Source of the DNA: CAKZNE01 sp963976435
GTDB lineage: Bacteria; Bacteroidota; Bacteroidia; Flavobacteriales; Schleiferiaceae
Direction of reading: 5' to 3'
DNA: 64,000 bases
NCBI GenBank assembly: GCA_963976435.1
Contig: CAXBKQ010000015.1
Coordinates: 36,781-100,780 of the forward strand
Part shown: positions 7,861 through 16,817 of the stretch, piece by piece
How the letters are laid out: each line of letters begins with the position of its first letter
Position numbering within the stretch: position 1 is the stretch's first letter
Program-made: the position numbers and the translations under genes
Notes under the pieces: generated by a model
What the model was told of the DNA's origin: nothing
What the model saw: the letters and a program-made list of their open reading frames with translations, nothing else
The model's database searches: none

Positions 7861-9423
7861 ATGAAAAAGGCTTTAAGAATAAAATATAAAAAGAAGGTCC
7901 CCTTTTGGGGCTTTCTTTTTTGTATAATTTCCTCCTTTGGGGCTTTTGGCCAAACCACCTTTAAAACAGCTTACGAAGAAGCATCTGCTTCCTACCAAGC
8001 TATCCAGAAGGGGAATAATTATTATTCTGTTTCTCAAGTTTATGATGCTTCCACCAATTTAGTGGGTATCGGTTTACATAAGTTCGATTTGCAAGGAAAT
8101 ATTATTAAAACAACAGAGCTTTTTGACAGTATATTCATTATGTTTCCAAGTAATTTTATAGCCCTAGATACTACCCTACAAGGTGATCTGATTACCGTTG
8201 GGGGAATTAGCACTGGGAGTGCTTTTGATAATTTGTTATTAAAGTTTGATAGTAATTTAGATACTATTTGGACGAGCCGTTTTCCGGAACAGGATACTTT
8301 CACACATTTTCATTCTTTAGCCTCTGTTCCAGATGGTGGGTTTATTATTGCCTCTTATAAAAACACAGGGGGTGGTCATGTTGTGGCTAGTTTATTAAAG
8401 ACGGACAGTGCTGGTAAAAAACTATGGACCAAAAATTACCCATTAGTGGATTCGGTAGGGTTTTTCCCTTACCATGTTTATAATGCTCCAGATAATGGAT
8501 TTTTAATAACTGGACAACGAAGTTGGCATAGGGATTATCAGTTTGATGATTTGGTATTGATGAGGGTGGATAGTTTAGGGAAAGTTTTATGGACAAAAAT
8601 TATTGATGAGGGTATGGAAGATGGGATACCCTCAGCAGTTTATTTGGGGAATGATAAATGGGTGGTTTATGCAGCAAATCAAGTGGGAATTGTTGTTATT
8701 TCTCAAAATAATGTGAAAAGTTACAAGCATTTCTTCTATAAAATTTCAGATTTGGATGGTCATATTTTAAAAAGAAGTATTGCCACTCAAGATGCCCAAC
8801 ACGTTATGGAAAGTACAAATCTTTGCATGCAGGGAGAAAAATTAGTCGCTTTGGGACAATTGCGAAATACGGGATTTAAGTTTGGAGAATGGGTTGGTGG
8901 CTATTTGAGTTTCACCTTAGCGGTTGATACAAGTTTAAATGATTTGTGGTTCAATATCTATAGCCATAGTAATAAAATTGGTGACCGTCCTGATAATTGG
9001 AGTATCTTGTATGATATACGACCAACCACAGATGGAGGATTTATTTGTTCAGGATTTTATGAAAGTGCAGACCCGGTAATTACTAGAGGTGGTTTCCATG
9101 GTTGGTTGGTGAAATTAGATAGCAATGGTTGTGTAGAACAGAACTGCACTAACTATGTGGGGGAGGAAGAAATTGAAAATTCTGTATTGAAGAATATTGA
9201 AATAAGCCCTAATCCATTTTCTTTAAACTTGTCTATCGTTTTAGAAACAAAGGGACTTCCCACTTCCTTTAGGATCTATTCTGTTTCGGGAAAGGAGCTT
9301 TTAGTTGGTTCATTAAATGATGGATTCAATAAAATAGATGTTTCCAGTTTTAAAAGCGGGTTTTACCTTATTGAAATAGAAAAAGAAGGGAAAAAGTTTT
9401 TTCAAAAGCTTGTTAAGAATTAA
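7861..9423 (+). CDS. Secreted T9SS cargo protein with DGGF-type beta repeats
   Basis: This 520-residue protein has a basic, hydrophobic N-terminal signal (cleavage near GAFGQ). The long central region repeats short patterns such as LLKTDSAGKKLWTKNY and DGGFIIASY / DNGFLITGQ / DGGFICSGF, suggesting a beta-propeller-like fold. A C-terminal T9SS sorting domain spans about 440-520 (ISPNPFSLNL, IYSVSGKEL, FKSGFYLIEI). It is expected on the cell surface or outside the cell. A pair of cysteines (NGCVEQNC) precedes the sorting domain, and the same layout occurs in the paralogue at 46200-47714. Its function is unknown. Confidence 0.8.
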   Translation: MKKALRIKYKKKVPFWGFLFCIISSFGAFGQTTFKTAYEEASASYQAIQKGNNYYSVSQVYDASTNLVGIGLHKFDLQGNIIKTTELFDSIFIMFPSNFIALDTTLQGDLITVGGISTGSAFDNLLLKFDSNLDTIWTSRFPEQDTFTHFHSLASVPDGGFIIASYKNTGGGHVVASLLKTDSAGKKLWTKNYPLVDSVGFFPYHVYNAPDNGFLITGQRSWHRDYQFDDLVLMRVDSLGKVLWTKIIDEGMEDGIPSAVYLGNDKWVVYAANQVGIVVISQNNVKSYKHFFYKISDLDGHILKRSIATQDAQHVMESTNLCMQGEKLVALGQLRNTGFKFGEWVGGYLSFTLAVDTSLNDLWFNIYSHSNKIGDRPDNWSILYDIRPTTDGGFICSGFYESADPVITRGGFHGWLVKLDSNGCVEQNCTNYVGEEEIENSVLKNIEISPNPFSLNLSIVLETKGLPTSFRIYSVSGKELLVGSLNDGFNKIDVSSFKSGFYLIEIEKEGKKFFQKLVKN

Positions 9424-9645
9424 AAAGTGCAAATCCTTTTTTAGATAATTTAAGGACAAATTATGTAGTGAAATAATTGTTTTGGACAGCCATGAGATAA
9501 TTCTTTGGTCAAACCTTCATTTAGTCCATTGTCAAGCACTTTGTTTTTAAAAGAATTGGCAAGTATTATTCTGAGCCGTCTTTTTCCTTAGTATAAGCTT
9601 TGTTATTGCAGGATTGATTTTAACTTTACCAGCTGATTTTATCCC

Positions 9646-9659
9646 GGGCTAAAAAGCCC
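9646..9659 (+). other. Small hairpin in the tyrS leader
   Basis: GGGCT-AAAA-AGCCC forms a 5-bp hairpin 15 bases before the tyrS ATG. It lacks a T-tract and is too small to be a T-box. The rest of the 250-base gap (9424-9674) shows no gene or clear promoter. Confidence 0.3.
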
Positions 9660-9674
9660 TATAAAAAGATTGAA

Positions 9675-10952
9675 ATGAAAAATTTTGTTGATGAACTTCG
9701 CTGGAGAGGTATGCTCAAGGATATTATGCCTGGTACTGAGGAACTATTGAATAAAGAAATGGTTTCTGGATATATAGGCTTCGATCCTACTGCTGATTCC
9801 TTAGGAGTAGGCAATCTTGTACAGATTATGACCTTGGTTCATTTTCAAAGATGTGGTCATAAACCCTATGCCTTGGTTGGTGGAGCTACTGGTATGGTGG
9901 GTGATCCTTCTGGTAAATCTCAAGAAAGAAATTTACTTTCTACCGATATCCTAAACCACAACCTTAATGCTCAAAAAAAACAATTAGAGCGTTTCCTAAA
10001 CTTTGATGCTAGTGAAAATTCAGCCGAAATTGTAAACAACTATGATTGGTTTAAGGATTTAAATTTTCTAGACTTCATTAGAGATACAGGTAAACATATT
10101 ACCGTAAATTATATGTTGGCTAAAGACTCTGTAAAGAATAGACTTGAAAATGGTATGTCCTTTACCGAATTTTCCTATCAGCTTGTTCAAGGATATGATT
10201 TTTACCACCTCAACACCGAAAAGAATATTAAAATTCAAATGGGGGGAAGTGATCAATGGGGAAATATTACTACAGGTACTGAACTTATAAGAAGGAAAGG
10301 TGGTGGAGAAGCATTTGCACTAACCACTCCCCTCATTAAAAAAGCAGATGGCAGCAAATTTGGAAAGTCTGAAAAAGGAAACATTTGGCTAGATGCCGAA
10401 AAAACCAGCCCCTATGAATTTTACCAATTTTGGCTAAACTCTGCAGATAGCGATTGTGAAAACTATATCAAGATTTTTTCCTTAAAAGAAAGGGAGGAAT
10501 TGGAGCAATTAATTAATGAGCACCGAACTGATCCTGGTCGCCGTCAATTGCAAAAAGCTTTAGCCGAAGAAATTACAGAAAGAGTTCATGGTAAAGAAGA
10601 ATTGGAAAAAGCAGTGCAAGCTTCCCAAATATTATTTGGAAAAGCTACCGAAGAAGCCTTAAGAACTTTGGACGAAAGAACCTTAGTTTCTGTGTTTGAA
10701 GGTGTAGGACAAGGTAGCCTCAACCAAAATGATTTGGAAGCAGGTATCGATATTGTTCATCTTTTAGCTGATCATACAAGTCTTTTTGCCTCCAAGGGTG
10801 AAGCCAGAAGAATGCTTCAAGGAAATGGAGTTTCCATCAACAAATCCAAGGTTAAACTAGACCGAATTATCAAACCTGAAGATTTGATTAATGATAAATA
10901 TATAGTAGTTCAAAAAGGAAAAAAAGAATACTTCCTACTTCGACTAAGCTAA
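9675..10952 (+). CDS. tyrS: Tyrosine-tRNA ligase (unusual HIGH motif)
   Basis: This 425-residue class I tyrosyl-tRNA synthetase attaches tyrosine to tRNA-Tyr. Family features are YIGFDPTADSL (33-43), GGATGMVGDPSGKS (69-82), the tyrosine-binding YQLVQGYDF and GSDQWGN, the KMSKS-type loop KFGKS (228-232), and a C-terminal S4 RNA-binding domain (about 360-425). The ATP-binding HIGH motif, normally HIGH or HIGN, reads GVGN (44-47), so the first histidine is glycine. The reading is unambiguous in the DNA (tta gga gta ggc aat). The gene stands alone and is otherwise full length, so it is presumably functional. Confidence 0.93.
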   Translation: MKNFVDELRWRGMLKDIMPGTEELLNKEMVSGYIGFDPTADSLGVGNLVQIMTLVHFQRCGHKPYALVGGATGMVGDPSGKSQERNLLSTDILNHNLNAQKKQLERFLNFDASENSAEIVNNYDWFKDLNFLDFIRDTGKHITVNYMLAKDSVKNRLENGMSFTEFSYQLVQGYDFYHLNTEKNIKIQMGGSDQWGNITTGTELIRRKGGGEAFALTTPLIKKADGSKFGKSEKGNIWLDAEKTSPYEFYQFWLNSADSDCENYIKIFSLKEREELEQLINEHRTDPGRRQLQKALAEEITERVHGKEELEKAVQASQILFGKATEEALRTLDERTLVSVFEGVGQGSLNQNDLEAGIDIVHLLADHTSLFASKGEARRMLQGNGVSINKSKVKLDRIIKPEDLINDKYIVVQKGKKEYFLLRLS

Positions 10953-11145
10953 TGACAATCTGTAAATTGAGTATTTAATTACTTTTCGTTTTTGAAAAAC
11001 CTGTCCCAATTAGGGAATAATTCTATTTTGAGAAGGGTGATTATATTATTGATTTTAAGTGACTTAGACTAAAAATCTGGGCTTGGAATAATTGTGGAGT
11101 ATTAAAAAATGGGCGAATAAGCTTATATTCACTCCATCTACTATT

Positions 11146-12879
11146 ATGAAAAAACAATTAAAAAATATTTTTGCTCTCCTCTTGCTAGCGGCACTTAGCA
11201 CTGGATGTGATAGCAATGACGAGTTTGGAACTCCACCTGGAGTTTTTGTACCCGTAAACAATACTGAAGAATTAAATCCACCACCGAACTTTAATTGGTC
11301 TGCCAGCTTAAAAGGCAGCCTAAATGTAATTTTCAACAATCCGGAAAAAGTTTCCCTAGATAATCAATTGGCTCAAATAGTGGATGCTAATGGGCAAATT
11401 TATGCGAAGTCAAAAATTGAATCTGCTGCCGTGCATTTTGATTTGGACCTTCCGGAGGATAAAGAATTTTATATAGAATTGAGTGCTGCTGATGGAAGAC
11501 AAAGAATTGAAAGCGCGGGAACTATGGAAATGACAGTGCGTAAAGAAGGCTCGTTTTATTCTGATGGCAAAAAAGCAAGCTCCTCCTTTTTATGCGTTAG
11601 TTGTGGCACTCCTTTCGATAATGGAGGAATTGAGCTACCCCTGGTTTTAGGTTCCTACACCCAAATTAATGAAGCACTAGTTCCTTCCTGGAATACGACA
11701 GCCTCAGATAACAAAATTGAAATCTGGACCAGTGGCTTTAATGGAGTAGCCTCCCAAGAAGGAAACCAATTTTTTGAAATAAATGCAACTCAAGTTGCCG
11801 CCCTTTACCAAGATGTATGCATCACTCCTGGGACAACCATTTCCTGGAGCGTTTACCATAGAGGGAGAGCTGGTGTAGATGTAGCAGAAGTTTTAATAGG
11901 ATCATCAGTAGCCACGGCTGTAAGTCAGGCTACCATGACTGATGGCACAAGCGCATGGGGATATTATTCTGGAAACTATACCGTTCCTGCAGGACAAACG
12001 AATACCACTTTTGTATTCAAGGCTGTTTCTGCAGCTGGTGGTGCCTCGGTGGGAAATTTTATTGATAATTTCCAAGTAATTTGCGATCAAGATGCTGATG
12101 GTATTACAGATACTGAAGATGATTATCCAACAGATCCAAGCAGGGCCTATAAGAGTTATTTCCCAACGGCAGGAAAACAAATTTTAGCCTTTGAAGATCT
12201 TTGGCCATCCCTTGGAGATTTTGACTTTAATGATATGGTTTTGGCTTCAAAAGCAGAAATCTCAAAAAATGCTTCTGGCCATTTAGTTGATGCCAGTTTT
12301 AAAATTGGTATAGATGCCATCGGTGCAGGATTACACAATGGCGTTGCCATGATGTTTTACGATGAAAATAGCCAAGCCTTTGGTTCCAGTATTGTTGCAT
12401 CTGTTAGTGGAGATGCCTCTTTAGATCCTGGGAATACTAATGGTTTGATTTTATCGAACAATATTTTCACCACCATATCAGATTATTATCAAAATAATGG
12501 TGTAGGCCCGAATAAGGTTCCAGACACTCTCTCCTTTACCATTAATTTTGTGGCTGATGCTATAACGGACTTCACTCCAGAGCTATATCTTTTTAGATCC
12601 GGTGATAGGAGTCATGAGGTTCACCTTAGTGGTTTTCCAAATACTGCAACCATTAACCCAGCCCTTGTAAATACCAAGGATGATAATGGAAATTATAAAA
12701 CTGCAACGGGCTTGCCATGGGGTATGGAAATTATCACCAGTGCTAGTTGGAGTCATCCATTGGAAAAAACCGATATTCTAGATGCTTATAGCCAATTTCA
12801 ACTTTGGGCCACTTCGGGAGGAATAAGTAATCCTATATGGTATACACTTCCGGATCCCACAAGGACATTTGGAAATTAA
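11146..12879 (+). CDS. LruC domain-containing lipoprotein
   Basis: I start at the ATG at 11146; an upstream TTG would add 18 residues in front of the signal peptide. The 577-residue product has a lipoprotein signal with lipobox LSTGC (Cys21). A jelly-roll-like segment (about 150-310) precedes a calcium-type linker DQDADGITDTEDDYP. The C-terminal LruC/DUF4842 domain starts at about residue 320 with the hallmark AFEDLWPSLGDFDFNDMV. LruC proteins are Bacteroidota surface lipoproteins of poorly known role. The gene is followed by a strong terminator. It is monocistronic and lies upstream of a two-component pair that may or may not regulate it. Confidence 0.85.
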   Translation: MKKQLKNIFALLLLAALSTGCDSNDEFGTPPGVFVPVNNTEELNPPPNFNWSASLKGSLNVIFNNPEKVSLDNQLAQIVDANGQIYAKSKIESAAVHFDLDLPEDKEFYIELSAADGRQRIESAGTMEMTVRKEGSFYSDGKKASSSFLCVSCGTPFDNGGIELPLVLGSYTQINEALVPSWNTTASDNKIEIWTSGFNGVASQEGNQFFEINATQVAALYQDVCITPGTTISWSVYHRGRAGVDVAEVLIGSSVATAVSQATMTDGTSAWGYYSGNYTVPAGQTNTTFVFKAVSAAGGASVGNFIDNFQVICDQDADGITDTEDDYPTDPSRAYKSYFPTAGKQILAFEDLWPSLGDFDFNDMVLASKAEISKNASGHLVDASFKIGIDAIGAGLHNGVAMMFYDENSQAFGSSIVASVSGDASLDPGNTNGLILSNNIFTTISDYYQNNGVGPNKVPDTLSFTINFVADAITDFTPELYLFRSGDRSHEVHLSGFPNTATINPALVNTKDDNGNYKTATGLPWGMEIITSASWSHPLEKTDILDAYSQFQLWATSGGISNPIWYTLPDPTRTFGN

Positions 12880-12884
12880 AAAAA

Positions 12885-12916
12885 AAAGCCCTGATTAAAA
12901 CAGGGCTTTTTTTTTT
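12885..12916 (+). terminator. Rho-independent terminator after the LruC gene
   Basis: A 9-bp stem, AAAGCCCTG/CAGGGCTTT with a 7-base loop, is followed by a run of Ts. Confidence 0.85.
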
Positions 12917-13014
12917 GCGAAAATTTAATATGCCGAAAATCGAAAAAATTTTTGTGTGAAAAATTAATCAACTATCTTCCTAACCTTGCCAAACCGTCAC
13001 AAAACTTAGAACAT

Positions 13015-13653
13015 ATGATCCGCATTGGAATTGTTGATGATCATCAAATAGTTATCAATGGATTGTCCAAAATCCTAAATGGAAACCCCAGCACAGAAGT
13101 AGTATTTTCTAGCACTCATGGCAGTGATCTTTTAAAAACTGATGTTTTGGAAAAGATAGATGTATTACTAATGGATATAGAAATGCCCGAGATGGATGGG
13201 GTTGATCTTGCTAAATCTGTCTTATCAAAAGATCAAGATTTAAAAATTTTGATGCTTAGCATGTATAAGGATAAAAGTCTAGCCGAAAAATTAAAGGACA
13301 TAGGAGTAAGGGGTTATTTATCTAAAAACACGGATGACGCCATCTTAATAGAAGTAATACAAGAAATCCAAAAGGGAAACAGTTATTTTAAGATTCTACG
13401 CACCCGCGAAAATGTTTTGGAAGATGACAACAAAACCGTTTTTTACAAGGAAAAAATAAAGGAACTGTCGGAGAGGGAATTGGAAATTCTCCGCCATATT
13501 GTTGAAGGAATGAGCAATAAGGATATTGGTGATAAACTACATATCAGCCACAGAACTGTAGACACACATCGGACCAATATTATGAGAAAACTGGACGCAA
13601 GTAATGTAGCTTCCTTAGTGAGAATTGCTTTAAAGACAGGTGTTATCCATTAA
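13015..13653 (+). CDS. NarL/FixJ-type response regulator
   Basis: The ATG at 13015 gives the canonical N-terminus MIRIGIVDDHQ, so an upstream GTG is rejected. The 212-residue protein has a receiver domain with phospho-acceptor Asp54 (LLMDIEMPEMDG) and conserved Lys in YLSKN. Its C-terminal LuxR-type helix-turn-helix reads LSERELEILRHIVEGMSNKDI and HRTVDTHRTNIMRKL. It precedes its probable cognate kinase by about 108 bases. Targets are unknown; the promoters at 15758 and 16762 belong to secreted or surface genes immediately downstream and are plausible candidates. Confidence 0.9.
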   Translation: MIRIGIVDDHQIVINGLSKILNGNPSTEVVFSSTHGSDLLKTDVLEKIDVLLMDIEMPEMDGVDLAKSVLSKDQDLKILMLSMYKDKSLAEKLKDIGVRGYLSKNTDDAILIEVIQEIQKGNSYFKILRTRENVLEDDNKTVFYKEKIKELSERELEILRHIVEGMSNKDIGDKLHISHRTVDTHRTNIMRKLDASNVASLVRIALKTGVIH

Positions 13654-13761
13654 TTAGGGGATATACCGTATTGCGCCACAAGCCCATCTCCAATAGATTT
13701 GAAAATTCGTGGATAATTCTTAAAACCAAAAAAAGGGCTTGAGGGAAAAATCAAGAAGATT

Positions 13762-15720
13762 ATGAATAAGAAAAAACATTTTTTTAAGGCCAGTTCGGTA
13801 CTATTGGTATTTTTCCTTATTGGACAGATTCAAGCTCAAATCTCAAGGACAACAGATAGTTTAATAAATATTTTACCCACCTACGACAATTACAGGGAAA
13901 AGGCAGAAGCACTTTTTATTATTTCCTGGTCCCTACAATATTCCTACCCAGATTCTTCCCTCTTTTATTTAAACCAAGTATTGGATTTGGGTAGAGCGAA
14001 TAATAATGACACTACCATATCAGGTGCATATAATCGTATGGGTATTGCTTATGACATTCAAAATAAATGGGAAGAATCCTTAGAACATTATACCCTTGCA
14101 ATAGAGTACAATAAAAAAACTGGAGACAGCATCACCCGAGCGAGTATATACAGCAATCGAGGTTTGGTTTATTGGAATAAAAACTTATTTGAAAAGGCCC
14201 TAGTTGAATTTATAAATGCCCAACAAATTTTTGAAGCTATAGGGCATAAAAAAGGAATTGCCAATTGCATGCACAATACGGCACTAATCCATATGGATTT
14301 AGAAAATGAACCACAGGCTATAGAGCAACATAAGGAAGCCCTAAGAATAAGAACAGAGATTGAAGATGAAAATGGAATAATAGATTCAAAAACAAATCTA
14401 GCCCTACTTTATTATAGAACTAAGGATCTCCATTTTTTGGCCAAATCCTATTTGAAGGAAGCTATAGAACATTATAAAAAAAATGAACAATATTACGCTC
14501 TGGCTAAGGCATTTAGCCATATGGCCCATTTGCATGATTATCAAAAAAATTACGACTCCTCCCTTTATTACTTTAAAGAATCCATAGAGGTTGCCGATCA
14601 AATTGGTGCAAAAAACTTTAAAGCCTCTTCCATATATAGTATGGCAGATATTTATTCTGTTCAAGAAAATTATAGGGAACAATTAAAATATCTAGAAGAA
14701 GCTTTGGAGATATCAAAAACTACTGAAAACCTAAAGCTCCTTGGGTTTATTTATGATGCTCTTGGCAATTGTAATTACAATCTAGGAAACTATAAAACCT
14801 CTTCCCAAAACTTTCAGGATAGCCGGGTTTTTCGAGACTCTGTATACAATATTGAAAAGGCCGAGCTTATTCAAACCTTAGAACTGAAATTTGAAACAGC
14901 GAAAAAGGAAAATCAAATTACTCAGCAAAAGCTGGAAATTGCAGATAAGGACAATGCCATCCAAGAACAAGAATTGGAAAAAAGCAGAATTAAGAATTGG
15001 ATTTATATCCTTTCTGCCCTACTATTATTAATTCTGAGTATTGGAATTCTATTTTACCAAAGAAAGAAAAGAAGGCTTATTCTAGAAAAAAATGAAGCTC
15101 TCTTAAAGGAGAAGGAAAAGGGCTTAGAAGCTGTAATTCTTTCCCAAGATGAAGAAAGAAAGAGGATTGCCAAAAACTTACATGATAGTGTAATACAGCA
15201 AATGGTAAGTTTAAATTTTGGACTACGACAAATAAAGGATGATTCCAAAACCGATCTCCTCAAAATTTTGGATCAATCTACAATAGAACTTAGGGATCTT
15301 TCCCACAAATTGATGCCTAAAGGTTTGGTAAAATTTGGTTTGGAGAAAGCTGTAGAAGGACTGCTAGAGCTTTCCTTAAAATTCACAAAAATTGATTTCC
15401 ACTATGAGTTTTCTGGAATAAAAAACAGAATACCCCAAAAAATTGAGCTCAACCTTTACCGAGTAATTCAGGAGCTTACCCAAAATGTGGTGAAACACAG
15501 TGGTGCTTCAAAACTTGATATTCAATTATATCAGTTAAAAAATAATCTACACCTCATCCTTGAGGATAATGGCAAAGGCTTTACAACAGAAAAAAACATG
15601 GAAGGTATTGGTCTACAGAATATTAAAAGCCGAGTAGAATCCATGCATGGCAGCCTAAATTACGATTCCCAACTAGATCGAGGGACCATTGTTACGATTA
15701 AAATACCACTAGATCAATAA
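13762..15720 (+). CDS. TPR-containing sensor histidine kinase (HisKA_3 type)
   Basis: This 652-residue kinase starts with a signal peptide (ending IQAQ). A periplasmic array of tetratricopeptide-like repeats covers about residues 40-370. A coiled-coil, one membrane segment (about 412-430) and another coiled-coil lead to the HisKA_3 domain with the acceptor His474 in RIAKNLHDSVIQQM. The HATPase_c domain shows NLYRVIQELTQNVVKHSG, EDNGKGF and GIGLQNIKSRV. The layout is like NarX/DegS kinases but with a periplasmic TPR sensor, a form common in Bacteroidota. It is paired with the NarL-type regulator just upstream; the input signal is unknown. Confidence 0.9.
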   Translation: MNKKKHFFKASSVLLVFFLIGQIQAQISRTTDSLINILPTYDNYREKAEALFIISWSLQYSYPDSSLFYLNQVLDLGRANNNDTTISGAYNRMGIAYDIQNKWEESLEHYTLAIEYNKKTGDSITRASIYSNRGLVYWNKNLFEKALVEFINAQQIFEAIGHKKGIANCMHNTALIHMDLENEPQAIEQHKEALRIRTEIEDENGIIDSKTNLALLYYRTKDLHFLAKSYLKEAIEHYKKNEQYYALAKAFSHMAHLHDYQKNYDSSLYYFKESIEVADQIGAKNFKASSIYSMADIYSVQENYREQLKYLEEALEISKTTENLKLLGFIYDALGNCNYNLGNYKTSSQNFQDSRVFRDSVYNIEKAELIQTLELKFETAKKENQITQQKLEIADKDNAIQEQELEKSRIKNWIYILSALLLLILSIGILFYQRKKRRLILEKNEALLKEKEKGLEAVILSQDEERKRIAKNLHDSVIQQMVSLNFGLRQIKDDSKTDLLKILDQSTIELRDLSHKLMPKGLVKFGLEKAVEGLLELSLKFTKIDFHYEFSGIKNRIPQKIELNLYRVIQELTQNVVKHSGASKLDIQLYQLKNNLHLILEDNGKGFTTEKNMEGIGLQNIKSRVESMHGSLNYDSQLDRGTIVTIKIPLDQ

Positions 15721-15757
15721 TATTTCCTGCTAGAATTTACGTCATTTACCGTATTGA

Positions 15758-15784
15758 TTGAGCCTTGATGGCAATCTAGATTTG
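15758..15784 (+). promoter_or_regulatory. Promoter of the outer-membrane-type protein gene
   Basis: TTG (15758-15760) and TAGATTTG (15777-15784) are spaced by 16 bases, 16 bases before the ATG at 15801. Confidence 0.55.
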
Positions 15785-15800
15785 CTAAAAAATCAAGATT

Positions 15801-16682
15801 ATGAAATCAACACTATCCTTTTGCTTAGCCTTATTTTTAGGTAGCCCACTTTTAGCACAAACCGTAAATTACAAAACCATTTCCGACGATCCCATGGATA
15901 TTCGAAAGCTTCGAATAGGTGTGGATGCCATGATGACGGCAGGATTTTCTTTGGAAGACAATTCCGATGATGGCTATTTAAATTTCGGCTATCAAATTAG
16001 AGGATCCTATTTCCCAATTATTAATAAAATTGGTATTGAATTCGACTTGCAAAAAGGTACAGATATAAACTCTGGACTTGATGCTAGCAAAACAGAATTT
16101 AGAGCATCCTTTGCCATATTTAGTGCACAAAACAAAAAGGATAGAACCATCACTATTGATAGATCCGTTCAAGGAGGAAGTAGCTATAATCACAATATTA
16201 AAACTCCCCAAACCTTTCAAAATAATTTAGAAGGCCGTTTTAGTATTATCAGAAATAAAGGTTTTATTGGACAAATTGCCATACCTCCACATGGTAACCA
16301 CCACGCCTTATATAGTACTAGCATGCTTGGATTAGGACTGCAATGGAGAAGTTTTCAAGCCTATAAAGTATTAATCGATGATAGTTATTATTCATCCAAT
16401 TCTGTACATTTCCAATTGTATGCAGATCTTCTTTTAGGAATGGGTACTAGTTGGGAAGCTAGCACAGGAAGTGTTGCTTCTATTCCAAGTGAAGCAGAAA
16501 TTGAAGCCGCTTTAGATACTGAAAGTTTAACTTCCAATTTAGGCGGTAGGCTAGGTTTTAAAACCAGCACAAGAACCACTAAAACTTTAACCTTATCATT
16601 AGGTGCCGAGCTAGGTTTTATTCCCCCTAGTAAAGTGCTACACTCATTACTTTACTTTGGAGCCAGCATAAACCTACTTTAG
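15801..16682 (+). CDS. Predicted outer-membrane beta-barrel-like protein, function unknown
   Basis: I do not recognise this family. The 293-residue protein has a clear signal peptide (cleavage near LLAQ). After it come alternating hydrophobic and aromatic strands such as LNFGYQIRGSYFPI and HFQLYADLLLGMG, ending in LLYFGASINLL, which suits an outer-membrane beta-strand. It carries its own promoter and a strong terminator. It sits between a two-component pair and a giant T9SS protein. Confidence 0.55.
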   Translation: MKSTLSFCLALFLGSPLLAQTVNYKTISDDPMDIRKLRIGVDAMMTAGFSLEDNSDDGYLNFGYQIRGSYFPIINKIGIEFDLQKGTDINSGLDASKTEFRASFAIFSAQNKKDRTITIDRSVQGGSSYNHNIKTPQTFQNNLEGRFSIIRNKGFIGQIAIPPHGNHHALYSTSMLGLGLQWRSFQAYKVLIDDSYYSSNSVHFQLYADLLLGMGTSWEASTGSVASIPSEAEIEAALDTESLTSNLGGRLGFKTSTRTTKTLTLSLGAELGFIPPSKVLHSLLYFGASINLL

Positions 16683-16703
16683 AAATCAATCCATATCCAT
16701 TAT

Positions 16704-16730
16704 AAACGCCCAAAATTGGGCGTTTTTTTT
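16704..16730 (+). terminator. Rho-independent terminator
   Basis: The stem AAACGCCCA/TGGGCGTTT is followed by eight Ts, 21 bases after the stop codon of the beta-barrel-like gene. Confidence 0.85.
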
Positions 16731-16761
16731 CTCATTCTCCAACTTTACGGTAATCACCCTA

Positions 16762-16792
16762 TTGAATCAAGCTCCCATCCCAAATAGTTTTG
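16762..16792 (+). promoter_or_regulatory. Promoter of the giant T9SS gene
   Basis: TTG (16762-16764) and TAGTTTTG (16785-16792) are spaced by 20 bases, 25 bases before the ATG. Confidence 0.55.
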
Positions 16793-16817
16793 TTTTCAAT
16801 TAATAAATACCATTATT

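Noticed and set aside
9424..9674. T-box or other tRNA-sensing leader upstream of tyrS
   Set aside because: Only a 5-bp hairpin is present, with no T-box sequence or terminator, and T-boxes are not known in this phylum.
13034..13047. Perfect FNR consensus TTGAT-GATC-ATCAA
   Set aside because: It lies inside the response regulator gene and is fully explained by the conserved codons for Val-Asp-Asp-His-Gln.
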